Below are positions 46,862 through 55,372 of a DNA stretch of 64,000 nucleotides, one piece after another. The position numbers and the translations under genes are program-made. The notes below the pieces were generated by a model, which was not told the origin of the DNA, made no database searches, and worked only from the letters and a program-made list of their open reading frames with translations. Within the stretch, counting starts at the first letter, position 1. Every line of letters starts with the position of its first letter. The stretch is from Parahaliea mediterranea (lineage in GTDB: Bacteria; Pseudomonadota; Gammaproteobacteria; Pseudomonadales; Halieaceae), in the NCBI RefSeq assembly GCF_003402235.1, contig NZ_QEWO01000001.1:1178001-1242000 (forward strand). Reading direction: 5' to 3'.

Positions 46862-49057
46862 TCAAAACGTATTGTATTGCAGCTCAATACCCAGCGTGCG
46901 CGGCTGGATGTAGTTTGAGTACACCAGGGGGCTATTAAAACCTGGGCTCCAACGCTGGGTGGTGGCTTCCTCGTTGGCCAGGTTGCGACCGAACAGGTAT
47001 ACCGCCCAATCGCCGCGATCGAGCCCCAGGCGCAGGTTCATCATGCTGTAGGCATCGTTCTGGTAGCGCGGGGTGTTGGGCGAATCCGAGAAGGTCTGGT
47101 CACGGTAGGCATAGGTAAATACAGCGCTTGCCTCCCAGTTGTTGACCACTGGCCAGCGGGCATCGAGCGTCGTGCCCACGGTGTACTCCGGGATGTTCTC
47201 GATCGACGCACCTGACTGCACAATAACCTCGCCGAAGTTATCGAAAACATCATCCTTGATCTCGGAATCAACGTAGGAGGCATTGGCGGACCAACGCCAG
47301 ATATCATTGATAGCCCAGGCAAACTCCACCTCGCCGCCGGTAGAAGACGCTTCGCCGGCATTATCCCGGTAGGCATAGAGCGAATCAGATGTGGCCAGTC
47401 CCAGTATGATGTCGTCCCAGCTGTTGTGATACAGGTAGGCGTTCAGGGTCACCGCGCCATCGGCCAGGGTGCTCTTCACCCCCACTTCGTAGGACCACAG
47501 TTCCTCCGGCCCAACCAGTGCTGACACTTCCTCGGGATAGAGAGAGGCCACCTCGTTGATGCCCCCCGAGCGGAAGCCGTTGGCAATGGTTGCGTAGAGC
47601 AGCGCATGGTCATTCTGCCAGGTCAGGGTCACTTTGGGGCTGAAATGATCGGCACTGCCGGAAACTTTCTCACTGACACCGGCCACCGTGCCAAAAATCA
47701 CTGAGTCGTCCTCGATACTGTAGCGTTCGATGTCATCTTCGTAATAGCGGCCACCCAACTGCACGGACCATCGCTCGCTCAAGGCGTAGTCCAGTTCAGC
47801 AAACACCGCCCAGGCTTTGCGATCGATGTAGGGTTTTAGGGTGGTGAACTCTTCAAAATCCCAGGCGGGAATCTGGAAGTAAAATGCATCGGAGAATTCG
47901 CGTTCGGATGTTTTGTAGAAAGCACCGACCAGCCAATCCAGGCGATTGTCGCCATTGCTCTGCAGGCGCAATTCCTGGGTGAATTCCTCGGCAATACCGC
48001 GTTCACTGGAACGCGCAGTGCCCGGCACACCAAAGAACAATACATCATTGGGCGACAGATCGGTTTCTTCCTGAGAGTCCTGATCGAAGTAGGACCAGGC
48101 TGACACCAGCGAGAACGCATCGAAGTCATAGTTCAGGGTGATATTGAAGATATCGTATTCATCTTCCAGGGTAGACAGCTCCTGGATCGGAGAAAAGGTA
48201 AGGCCCGATCCGGGAACCACCTCCACCGACGACGGCTCAACGGTGCTGGGTGAGGTTTGGCCCCAGGTGTTGCCCAGATCGATAGCGTGGTGCAGGTAGG
48301 CAAAATCCAGTGTAGCGCGCTCGCCCTGATAACGGACGCCAAGGCGGGCATCCAGCGATTCGTTAGTGTTGGTATCGTCCTTGTCAATTTCAGGCGCGTC
48401 CACCCAACCGCCCAGATCCTGCAGGGTGAATGACATGCGCGCCGCCCACTTGTCACTGAGCGGCAGGTTAAGCACACCTTTGGCGCCCCAGCCACCATCG
48501 CCGCCATCAACAGATTGATACTGTGTCGAAATACGACCATACAGTGCGCTGGCATCCGGCTTGTTGCTGATTACCCGAATTGTTCCCGCCATGGAGCCCT
48601 CACCAAACAGGGTGCCCTGCGGACCACGCAACACCTCCACATGCTGGGCATCCCACATGGCAACTTCGGGCAGCGACCCTGCGTAGGCAGAAATGGGAAC
48701 CTCATCAATGTAGTAGCCGACCACCCCCGTACCGTCCAGGCCATGGTCGGTGGAGGTCACCCCCCGGATGGCGGCCGACAGTTTTCCAGGGCTGGTGGAC
48801 ACCAGTTCGAGGCCGGGCGTTTGGTCTCTCAGATCTTCCAACGCCAGAATACCGCGCGCTTCCATGCCTTCGCCGGTGATGGCAAAAATGCTGACTGGGA
48901 TGTCCTGGGCGGACTGCTCACGCTTCTGCGCTGTCACAATCACTTCCTCCAGCGCAACAGTACCGCCTTCAAGCGCCCTGGCTGATTGAATAGCTCCAAA
49001 CAGAGCAATTAGTGATACCGCCGTACTCAGGTAACGGGTAGTTGTTGCATGACTCAT
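46862..49057 (-). CDS. TonB-dependent outer membrane receptor
   Basis: A 731-residue receptor with a signal peptide ending near residue 29. The TonB-box region is VALEEVIVTAQKREQS. The plug has QDIPVSIFAITG, LRDQTPGLELVSTSP, AAIRGVTSTDHGL and EVLRGPQGTLFGEGSMAG. The barrel ends LGIELQYNTF. It is the same QDIPVS/GPQGTLFG class as the receptors at 9.3-11.8 and 32.9-35.1 kb, and all three differ from the larger one at 22.5 kb. Start ATG 49057, GGAG eight bases before. The permease gene ends 32 bases upstream. Confidence 0.93.
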   Translation of the reverse strand: MSHATTTRYLSTAVSLIALFGAIQSARALEGGTVALEEVIVTAQKREQSAQDIPVSIFAITGEGMEARGILALEDLRDQTPGLELVSTSPGKLSAAIRGVTSTDHGLDGTGVVGYYIDEVPISAYAGSLPEVAMWDAQHVEVLRGPQGTLFGEGSMAGTIRVISNKPDASALYGRISTQYQSVDGGDGGWGAKGVLNLPLSDKWAARMSFTLQDLGGWVDAPEIDKDDTNTNESLDARLGVRYQGERATLDFAYLHHAIDLGNTWGQTSPSTVEPSSVEVVPGSGLTFSPIQELSTLEDEYDIFNITLNYDFDAFSLVSAWSYFDQDSQEETDLSPNDVLFFGVPGTARSSERGIAEEFTQELRLQSNGDNRLDWLVGAFYKTSEREFSDAFYFQIPAWDFEEFTTLKPYIDRKAWAVFAELDYALSERWSVQLGGRYYEDDIERYSIEDDSVIFGTVAGVSEKVSGSADHFSPKVTLTWQNDHALLYATIANGFRSGGINEVASLYPEEVSALVGPEELWSYEVGVKSTLADGAVTLNAYLYHNSWDDIILGLATSDSLYAYRDNAGEASSTGGEVEFAWAINDIWRWSANASYVDSEIKDDVFDNFGEVIVQSGASIENIPEYTVGTTLDARWPVVNNWEASAVFTYAYRDQTFSDSPNTPRYQNDAYSMMNLRLGLDRGDWAVYLFGRNLANEEATTQRWSPGFNSPLVYSNYIQPRTLGIELQYNTF

Positions 49058-49089
49058 GTTCAAACTCCACTCAGAGAAAATCACTGTCG

Positions 49090-50436
49090 TTATTGTGTAA
49101 ACCCGGCTTTGCGACGCGGGCTCTCGTCAATCCGTACCGGGCTTGCGTTGCGCCCCACTCGCGGGGTGAGCAACACCAGCAAAATCGCCATGACCGCGAC
49201 ATAGGACGCGACTTCCATCGGCGCCGAAAGAACACCCAGCACCAGCATGACCAGTGAAACGCCGACCAGCGCACCGCCATTCCAACGCAGTGTTTTTTCG
49301 GAAAATCGGTAGCTGGCCTGCTGATAGGTTTGGGGCGCGCGCCGAGGTAGCCAATAGGCTGCAACGGCTGACAGCGTCTGAAACACAACGAAGCCGATAA
49401 CCGTCGTAATGGCATACGCCTGAATACTCGAATCAACCGCTATACAAGCAAATGACAGCAGCCCAATGAGCGCGATGGCTGGCCGGGGCGTATCCTGCTC
49501 TCCCGAGGTAGCACCCAACTTGCGAGGCAACACATCATCGCGCGACAGCAACAGCACATCGCGAGACACCATCATCAGTACGCCGTTGACAGAGGTCGCC
49601 GCTGCCAGCAAGGCACTCAGCGCGACGAGCTGCGCAAAACGCTCTCCGGCAATGCCGCTCGCCACTGTCATAACCGGTGCCACGGCCTGCGCAAGTTGCT
49701 GCTGGGATGAGCCAGCCAGCAATGCAAAGGTAACCAGCAGATAAATGATCAGAATGAGCGCAAAGCCGATGCCAAGGGTAAGCGGCAGGGTGCGTTCGGG
49801 CGTGCGCATGTCCCCCGCAAGCTCTCCGATAAGCGTAAATCCCAGGAACGAGAAGTAGGCGGGAACAATGCCCAGCACGATCGCGCCTAGGGTATTGACC
49901 GACACCGCAGCGTGCTGCCGCAGGCCGTCGCCCTGCACCCCCAGGATACCGAAGACCAGCAACACCAAGATAAAGGCGAGGGACATAACCACCTGAGCCG
50001 CTACGGCGGTGCGCGTGCCGGCGAGATTCATCACGGTCAGCACCGCCACCAGGCTCACGGCCAGCGTCAGGGCGTGTCCGTCAAACATCGGCCAAAGTGC
50101 CACCGCGTAAGCGGCAAAGCCGTGCGCAAGTAGCGCAACCGCGACTATCGACGCCGTGAGTACCGCCAACGCGGCAACCACACCCGCGGCGGGAGACAAC
50201 AGTTCACGCACAGCAACGTAGCCGGCACCGGCAACGGGAAAGGCACACGCCAACTGGATAGTGGGAACACAGCCGACCACGGCCAACACTGCCGCAATTG
50301 CAAATGACAGCAGTACCCCGGCACCTGACGATGACGCCAGTTCCGCCGGAACAGTGTAAATCGACGCCCCCACCACAAACCCCACCAGGGTAAAGATGGC
50401 GGCGGGTAAGCCGATCACGCGCTGCGTGTTTGTCAT
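49090..50436 (-). CDS. APC-family amino acid permease
   Basis: A 448-residue transporter of about 12 hydrophobic helices. The first one is the broken helix with VGASIYTVPAELASSSGAG, typical of the APC (amino acid-polyamine-organocation) superfamily, and later loops include TNTQRV at the start and GLLSFACIAVDSSIQAYAITTVIGFVVF. It imports an amino acid or small amine across the inner membrane. Start ATG 50436; an ATG at 50454 is an alternative that would lie on the Shine-Dalgarno region. It heads the leftward six-gene unit and is divergent from the enoyl-CoA hydratase gene, with a regulator-like palindrome between. Confidence 0.86.
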   Translation of the reverse strand: MTNTQRVIGLPAAIFTLVGFVVGASIYTVPAELASSSGAGVLLSFAIAAVLAVVGCVPTIQLACAFPVAGAGYVAVRELLSPAAGVVAALAVLTASIVAVALLAHGFAAYAVALWPMFDGHALTLAVSLVAVLTVMNLAGTRTAVAAQVVMSLAFILVLLVFGILGVQGDGLRQHAAVSVNTLGAIVLGIVPAYFSFLGFTLIGELAGDMRTPERTLPLTLGIGFALILIIYLLVTFALLAGSSQQQLAQAVAPVMTVASGIAGERFAQLVALSALLAAATSVNGVLMMVSRDVLLLSRDDVLPRKLGATSGEQDTPRPAIALIGLLSFACIAVDSSIQAYAITTVIGFVVFQTLSAVAAYWLPRRAPQTYQQASYRFSEKTLRWNGGALVGVSLVMLVLGVLSAPMEVASYVAVMAILLVLLTPRVGRNASPVRIDESPRRKAGFTQ

Positions 50437-50487
50437 ACCTTGCTTGCCTCCCATGTTCGCCGACGCCAGCAGCGCCGCCGATTTGAT

Positions 50488-50511
50488 CGATGGTTATTTT
50501 TTTGTCCATCG
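50488..50511. promoter_or_regulatory. Candidate TetR operator over the -35 region
   Basis: A perfect six-base inverted repeat CGATGG / CCATCG separated by 12 bases, eight of which are T-rich, lies in the divergent region and its right arm overlaps the -35 element of the rightward promoter. The TetR gene next to the target gene is the natural candidate to bind it. Confidence 0.45.
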
Positions 50512-50530
50512 GTCAGTTTTGTGTTGTAAT
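50502..50530 (+). promoter_or_regulatory. Sigma70-type promoter for the enoyl-CoA hydratase gene
   Basis: -35 TTGTCC (50502-50507) and -10 TGTAAT (50525-50530) are separated by 17 bases, 37 bases before the ATG at 50568. Each matches the consensus at several positions; the palindrome described at 50488-50511 overlaps it. Confidence 0.5.
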
Positions 50531-50567
50531 GCTAACTGCTACTCACAGCACAGGCAACAGGGAATCT

Positions 50568-51341
50568 ATGATTTATTCTGTCGACAACCGTATCGCGACC
50601 ATCACGCTGGATCGCCCGGATCAGCTGAACACCTTCCGGGAGCAGGATTACGCAACGCTGGAGAATCTGCTGCAGCGTTTTATTGACGACGACGCAGCCG
50701 CGGTACTCATTCTTACCGCCACGGGCAAAGCCTTTAGCGCAGGCCAGGATCTCAACGAGCTCACCGGCGACAAGGCTTTTGACACGACTCACCAGGCGAC
50801 TCAGCTCGCACGTTTGCAAAATTTGACGCGTCTGCTTGCCGGGACCAATAAACCCACTATCACTGCGCTCAATGGTTTTGCTGTCGGCGTTGGGCTGGAG
50901 TTGGCCCTGGCCAGTGATTTTCGCCTGGCGACATCAAACGCCTACTTTATGTTTGCCGAGGCGCAGCGGGGGTTGTTCCAGACCAATGGCGTGCTCTACT
51001 TTCTACCGCGTCTCATCGGCTTGGCGCGGGCCAAGGAAATGCTGCTCACAGGTGACAAATACTCAGCGGACTACGCACTGAGCGCCGGCCTGATCCACCG
51101 CATCAGCGCCGATGACGCCCTGCTTGCCGATGCCCGGGCACTGGCGGAGCGATTGCGCGACAACTCCCCCCTGAGCATTCAGCTTATCCAGCATGCCCTG
51201 GCAGCAACCTACGACACATCGCTGGAAGAGATGTTGGAGCTTGAAGTGGCGGGCAATCTGGAAGTGTTCGCCAGCACGGATTTTATCGAGGGCGTACAGT
51301 CCTTCCTGCAGAAGCGTGACCCGGCCTACAGTAAGGGATAG
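50568..51341 (+). CDS. Enoyl-CoA hydratase/isomerase family protein
   Basis: A 257-residue crotonase-family protein. It has ITLDRPDQLNTF at the N-terminus, GKAFSAGQDLNEL (oxyanion loop), and ITALNGFAVGVGLELALASDFRLA. The next segment, FAEAQRGLFQTNGVLYFLPRLIGLARAKEMLLTG, carries the Glu of the catalytic pair region with Gly-Leu-Phe rather than the usual Gly-x-x-Pro. Start ATG 50568, AGGGAA upstream; a longer open frame to 50490 includes the promoter. It likely hydrates or isomerises an unsaturated acyl-CoA made by the neighbouring CoA ligase, and it converges with a TetR gene. Confidence 0.88.
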   Translation: MIYSVDNRIATITLDRPDQLNTFREQDYATLENLLQRFIDDDAAAVLILTATGKAFSAGQDLNELTGDKAFDTTHQATQLARLQNLTRLLAGTNKPTITALNGFAVGVGLELALASDFRLATSNAYFMFAEAQRGLFQTNGVLYFLPRLIGLARAKEMLLTGDKYSADYALSAGLIHRISADDALLADARALAERLRDNSPLSIQLIQHALAATYDTSLEEMLELEVAGNLEVFASTDFIEGVQSFLQKRDPAYSKG

Positions 51342-51364
51342 CGGCCAGCCGGAGGAGCGGGCAG

Positions 51365-52009
51365 TCAGCGCGCCGACAGCCCGCTTTCAAGCATTGTGGC
51401 CAGCACCGCACCTGCGGCGATAAGGTCCACTGAGGTCGGGTCGACGGCGTACAGTTCCATCAATCCATCCAGCGCACCCTGAATGACATCGGCGACAGCA
51501 GCAGCGTTTACCTCGCCCACCTCGCCCTCTTCTTGTGCCTGGCGAATCAGCGCCACCAGCATTTCGCGCGTGCGCTGGCTAACCCTGGCAACAAATTCCC
51601 GCTTTTCTTCCAACTGGCCGAAGCAGCCAATAACATCCACGTAGAGCGCATAATCTTCCCGATGCGCCGCCACATACTCAAGGCTGGCGATGGGTATCTG
51701 TAGCAGCTTGGCTTTAGCGCGTTGTTCAATATCCACGCGCGCCCACAAAAATTCGCTATACCCCCTCAAGACCCTGGAAAGCACCGCTTTGCCGAGTTCG
51801 GCCTTGCTGCTGAAGTGGTACAACACCACGCCTTTGCTGACCCCGGCCTCTTTCGCAATACGGGCGAGCGAGGCCTTCTCATAGCCCAGTTCTCGGAACA
51901 AGCGCACGCCAATGTCCAGGAACTGCTGTCGCCGCGACTCCTCGATAAATGTGAGTTTTTCCGAACGCTTGCGCGTCGCATTACTGCTGCCAGCGGTTGT
52001 GCGGCCCAT
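51365..52009 (-). CDS. TetR-family transcriptional regulator
   Basis: A 214-residue TetR regulator with the helix-turn-helix at about residues 24-70 (RRQQFLDIGVRLFRELGYEKASLARIAKEAGVSKGVVLYHF). The helical C-terminal ligand domain carries a small-residue-rich end (VDLIAAGAVLATMLESG). It converges with the enoyl-CoA hydratase gene and is downstream of the serine hydrolase on the same strand. The operator-like palindrome at 50.49 kb suggests it represses the hydratase and perhaps the divergent permease-receptor unit. Acyl-CoA ligands are usual for such neighbourhoods. Confidence 0.88.
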   Translation of the reverse strand: MGRTTAGSSNATRKRSEKLTFIEESRRQQFLDIGVRLFRELGYEKASLARIAKEAGVSKGVVLYHFSSKAELGKAVLSRVLRGYSEFLWARVDIEQRAKAKLLQIPIASLEYVAAHREDYALYVDVIGCFGQLEEKREFVARVSQRTREMLVALIRQAQEEGEVGEVNAAAVADVIQGALDGLMELYAVDPTSVDLIAAGAVLATMLESGLSAR

Positions 52010-52094
52010 GTGGATTACCCTGCCAATGAGCCGGTTATGTTACACCCAATCCCCCGATGCGGCACCCGCAACCGCTACCGCCAACCCCAGTGGC

Positions 52095-54002
52095 TCAAGT
52101 AAAGTAATTGAATCCAATCAGGTTCCAATGCTGGAAGAACCACAAACCCAACAAGCCCGTCAGTGACACCATCGTGTGCCAGAGCCGCGCCCACCCACTG
52201 GCCAGTAGCCCGCTTTGCCAAACCCTGATGGACAGGTAACAGTGGCACAACACCAGTGGCACCAATAACAGGGGGAAGAACAGCGCCAGTTTGATGGCCA
52301 GGGGGTACCCATAAAGCATGGCGGACACCCCACCGCGAACACCAAGTCCTGCCCACAGGAAGAAACACAAGGCACACACGGCAACGGCCAATGACACCCA
52401 CTCTACTCGCTGTTCCGCCAGCCCCGGTGACCGGTGCCGCCAGCATCGATAAGCAGCGCGCACCAGCACCAACGAGGCCACAAGCACCAGGCAGCCCATC
52501 ACCATCATGTTGAATCGCCAGGTATCCGGGAAGGGTGCCCGGTAGTACTCGACCACACCGTCGCCGTCGCGCACAAAGCCGGCGATGCCACCGGCTCCAT
52601 CAGCCTGGAAGGCGATACGCTCGGGGCCACGCTCTTCCCGAAACAGGTTGCGCCCCACTTCAACGTAGCGCTCACCATCAATCAGCAGCGCGCCATCAGG
52701 GCTGGTCATCACCTCTGTGCCCCCCATTGAGCGCAAAATAGATTCCAATGTTGAATAGTTGCTACGGGAGCTGTGATAAACGCCCGCGTAAGCTCTTGCT
52801 CGTGCGGCGAGCTCCTGTGGCGGCTCAATCGGCGACTCAATCAGCGACACAGGACGGCGGTAAAAATAGCTGTAGAAGGCGCTCACAAAATGCTTGGACA
52901 CCTGCCTCCCACCGGGTCCGGCGAACGAGGAGAACAGCATGAAGTCCTCGGCCTTGGACAGGTAGAAGTGGGAGCTGAAAGCAAATGTGTTGCCATCGTG
53001 GCCAAAGCTGTTAAAGCCGTCTGGGCCAAACTCGCGCTTCAGGAAGCCAAGCCCTACACCGCGCAAACGCGGATCTTTGACGTAGCCTTCGTCGAGCATT
53101 TGCTGCAACGTCTCTGGCCGCAGGATGCGTCGCCCCTCCCAACTGCCTTCGTTCAACAGGGCACGCGCAAACAGGGTCATGTCATGCGCCGATACCGAAA
53201 CCGCACCCGCGGGCGCAAAGTTGGAAATAATCTCAAATGGCTTCTCCACATAGCGCCCGGCCCGCAAGGCATAAGCCCGCGTCATCAACTTGTCCAGCTC
53301 TGGCGGCAAGGGCTCGCGGAAACTGGCATGGGCCATGCCCAGCGCATCGAAGATATTGCGCTGAACATAATCACTGAATGTCATCCCCGAAACGTTGGCA
53401 ACGATCAGTCCAGCCAGCGCCGACGCCCAGTTGGAGTAGGCAGCACGCTCGCCCGGTGGCGTTACCCGCCTTGGCTGGTAGCGTGCCAGCGATGCCGCCA
53501 AAGGCCGGATACCGGCTGGATCATCCAGGATCAGATAACCCAGCGCGCCATCCTCAAAACCCGCCGTGTGCGTCATGATGTGGCGCAATGTAACCGGCTG
53601 ACCGGGAAAGGTATCCGGTATGACGAAGGTACGCAGGTACGTATTCACATCGGCGTCGAGACTCAGCCTGCCCTGCTCAACCAGTTGCATAACTGCAATC
53701 CAGGTAAACAGCTTGGAGATGGAGCCCGCGCGGAACAGACTGTCGCGCCCGTTGACCGGAATACGCCGGTCAATATCCTGATAACCGTAGCCCTTCTGCA
53801 GGATAACCTTGCCGCCTTTCATGACAGCAACCACGCCGGCTGAGGCATGCAAATCCTGCATCGCCTGCCTGACCGCGCCGTCAACAAAGGCTTCAACGAC
53901 TACCGGATCACTGACATCGGGGGCCATTGCGGCCCCGGCAGCGGCGCCGGCGGACCATAGCGAGATGGCCACGCCTCGGCACCAGCGCTTCAGGCACTCC
54001 AT
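52095..54002 (-). CDS. Membrane-anchored serine hydrolase (PBP/beta-lactamase fold plus C-terminal membrane domain)
   Basis: A 635-residue protein. After a signal peptide (about residues 1-26) comes a class C/PBP4-type domain with catalytic GSISKLFT (SxxK), AYSNWASA (YxN) and a later HDGNTFAFSS (HxG). The last ~130 residues form about four hydrophobic helices (for example NMMVMGCLVLVASLVLV and LALFFPLLLVPLVLC). So the catalytic domain would face the periplasm, tied to the membrane. Such proteins include D-Ala-D-Ala and D-aminopeptidases and esterases. It overlaps the M19 gene by 13 bases on the same transcript, linking both to peptide cleavage. Confidence 0.83.
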   Translation of the reverse strand: MECLKRWCRGVAISLWSAGAAAGAAMAPDVSDPVVVEAFVDGAVRQAMQDLHASAGVVAVMKGGKVILQKGYGYQDIDRRIPVNGRDSLFRAGSISKLFTWIAVMQLVEQGRLSLDADVNTYLRTFVIPDTFPGQPVTLRHIMTHTAGFEDGALGYLILDDPAGIRPLAASLARYQPRRVTPPGERAAYSNWASALAGLIVANVSGMTFSDYVQRNIFDALGMAHASFREPLPPELDKLMTRAYALRAGRYVEKPFEIISNFAPAGAVSVSAHDMTLFARALLNEGSWEGRRILRPETLQQMLDEGYVKDPRLRGVGLGFLKREFGPDGFNSFGHDGNTFAFSSHFYLSKAEDFMLFSSFAGPGGRQVSKHFVSAFYSYFYRRPVSLIESPIEPPQELAARARAYAGVYHSSRSNYSTLESILRSMGGTEVMTSPDGALLIDGERYVEVGRNLFREERGPERIAFQADGAGGIAGFVRDGDGVVEYYRAPFPDTWRFNMMVMGCLVLVASLVLVRAAYRCWRHRSPGLAEQRVEWVSLAVAVCALCFFLWAGLGVRGGVSAMLYGYPLAIKLALFFPLLLVPLVLCHCYLSIRVWQSGLLASGWARLWHTMVSLTGLLGLWFFQHWNLIGFNYFT

Positions 54003-55162
54003 ATTTCGCCCAGCACGCGTTTAAAATTGTCGCCCAATATTCCGCGTATATCGCTGTCGGATCGCTTTCTTCTGATCAGTTCCTGCACCAGATCGAACAC
54101 TCGCCGGGGATGGTCAAAGCCATCCACATCTATCTTTTCCCGAAAGGCGTAACTGGACGAATAGCCACTTCGAATGGCCTGCTGTGCTTGCGCCGACATA
54201 CTGTCGTAGCCATGCATATCCTGGTCGGACCCAATGCCCACGTGCTCTACACCAACCAGCTTCGCCACGTATTCGATGTGATCAACATAGTGCTTGATGG
54301 TGGTGGGTTCCCGGGCGCTGACAAACTGGCGAACCGCCGCAATGCCCATTACACCGCCGGTGCCAGCCATCGCCTTAATGGCAACGTCGGGTTTGGCGCG
54401 TACATGCCCTCCCGCCAGCTGGCGGGCATTGGAGTGTGTTATCAGGACAGGCCTGGAAGAGAGATCGCAGGCATCCAACACGGTCTTGTCACCGCAGTGG
54501 GACACGTCCACAGCCATACCAAGTCCATTCATTCTCTCGATCACCTGCGCACCCAGCGAGCTCACCCCCCCATCCACGCGATCAGTAGCCCCACTGCCCA
54601 GGAGATTCTGCCGGTTGTAGGTCAATTGGCTGATCCGCTGTCCCAAGTGATAAAACACGTTTACATCGTCGGGGCTACGAAAATGATCCGAATTCTGTAT
54701 GCCCAGGATCAGCCCCACACGTTGCCCCTTGGCCAGCCGCTCAAGGTCTGCGATGCCATCAATTCGCGCGAGTTGTTCCGGGTGCTCGGCCACCAGCGCA
54801 TTCATACGGGCAATGAAAGCCATGGCTTGATCACCACTGACGCCGACCGCGGGATGCAGCACATCCACTCCCGACGTCAGCACGTCCTGCATCAGTTCAG
54901 GCGGCACTGCGAAGCCATCGCTTCGCCCGGATTGCTCGTCCAGTGAAGCTTCGATCATTGCGCCGTAGGAATACGGCGCCGACAGCATGTCAAATACCTG
55001 GGTGGATGCGACCAGGTCGATCGCCCGCTGGCTGTAGCGGGTATCGCTCTGTGCAAATACCCGGAAAGAGCCAAAGTTGAGCATGGGAAAACCAATCATC
55101 GCAGTGCCACCGACCTGCAATAGGCGACGACGCGCCAGGGTGTGTTTTGTATCATTCGTCAC
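53990..55162 (-). CDS. M19 membrane-dipeptidase-like protein with altered metal site
   Basis: A 390-residue peptidase M19-fold protein with a twin-arginine-like signal (ARRRLLQVGG). The usual N-terminal DxHxD appears as FDMLSAP, so the metal-binding His and Asp are missing, and the bridging Glu region reads GIQNSDH (Glu to Gln). Later ligands are kept: DVSHCGDKT, ITHSNAR and GIGSDQDM. M19 enzymes cleave dipeptides, especially with a D-residue at the C-terminus, and some hydrolyse beta-lactams. Start is GTG 55162, with AAGGAG further upstream. The 5' gap carries three CAGCCTTA repeats. Confidence 0.8.
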   Translation of the reverse strand: MTNDTKHTLARRRLLQVGGTAMIGFPMLNFGSFRVFAQSDTRYSQRAIDLVASTQVFDMLSAPYSYGAMIEASLDEQSGRSDGFAVPPELMQDVLTSGVDVLHPAVGVSGDQAMAFIARMNALVAEHPEQLARIDGIADLERLAKGQRVGLILGIQNSDHFRSPDDVNVFYHLGQRISQLTYNRQNLLGSGATDRVDGGVSSLGAQVIERMNGLGMAVDVSHCGDKTVLDACDLSSRPVLITHSNARQLAGGHVRAKPDVAIKAMAGTGGVMGIAAVRQFVSAREPTTIKHYVDHIEYVAKLVGVEHVGIGSDQDMHGYDSMSAQAQQAIRSGYSSSYAFREKIDVDGFDHPRRVFDLVQELIRRKRSDSDIRGILGDNFKRVLGEIWSA

Positions 55163-55249
55163 TGCAGTTCCATCTCCTTGTCGCTGCGCGGCAGAGCGCC
55201 GCCCCCGCCGGCGGCCAGCACTAAAAAGACACGTCACGGGGGAAGAGAA

Positions 55250-55330
55250 CAGCCTTAGACGGAGTTATAACACCAAAAGACACAAACAAGGCAGCCTTAA
55301 TAAAAAAATATTCATTATTGCTCAGCCTTA
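55250..55330. repeat. Three helically phased CAGCCTTA direct repeats
   Basis: CAGCCTTA at 55250-55257, 55292-55299 and 55323-55330, start-to-start distances of 42 and 31 bases, close to four and three helical turns. They lie in an A/T-rich gap between the dipeptidase-like gene (start 55162) and the sulfotransferase-like gene (end 55373), so they may be regulator sites for the former. A TATAAC-like element lies on the minus strand near 55265. Confidence 0.4.
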
Positions 55331-55372
55331 AAAGAGGGACATCAGCCCAGCGCCGCCCTGATGCGGCTCCGG

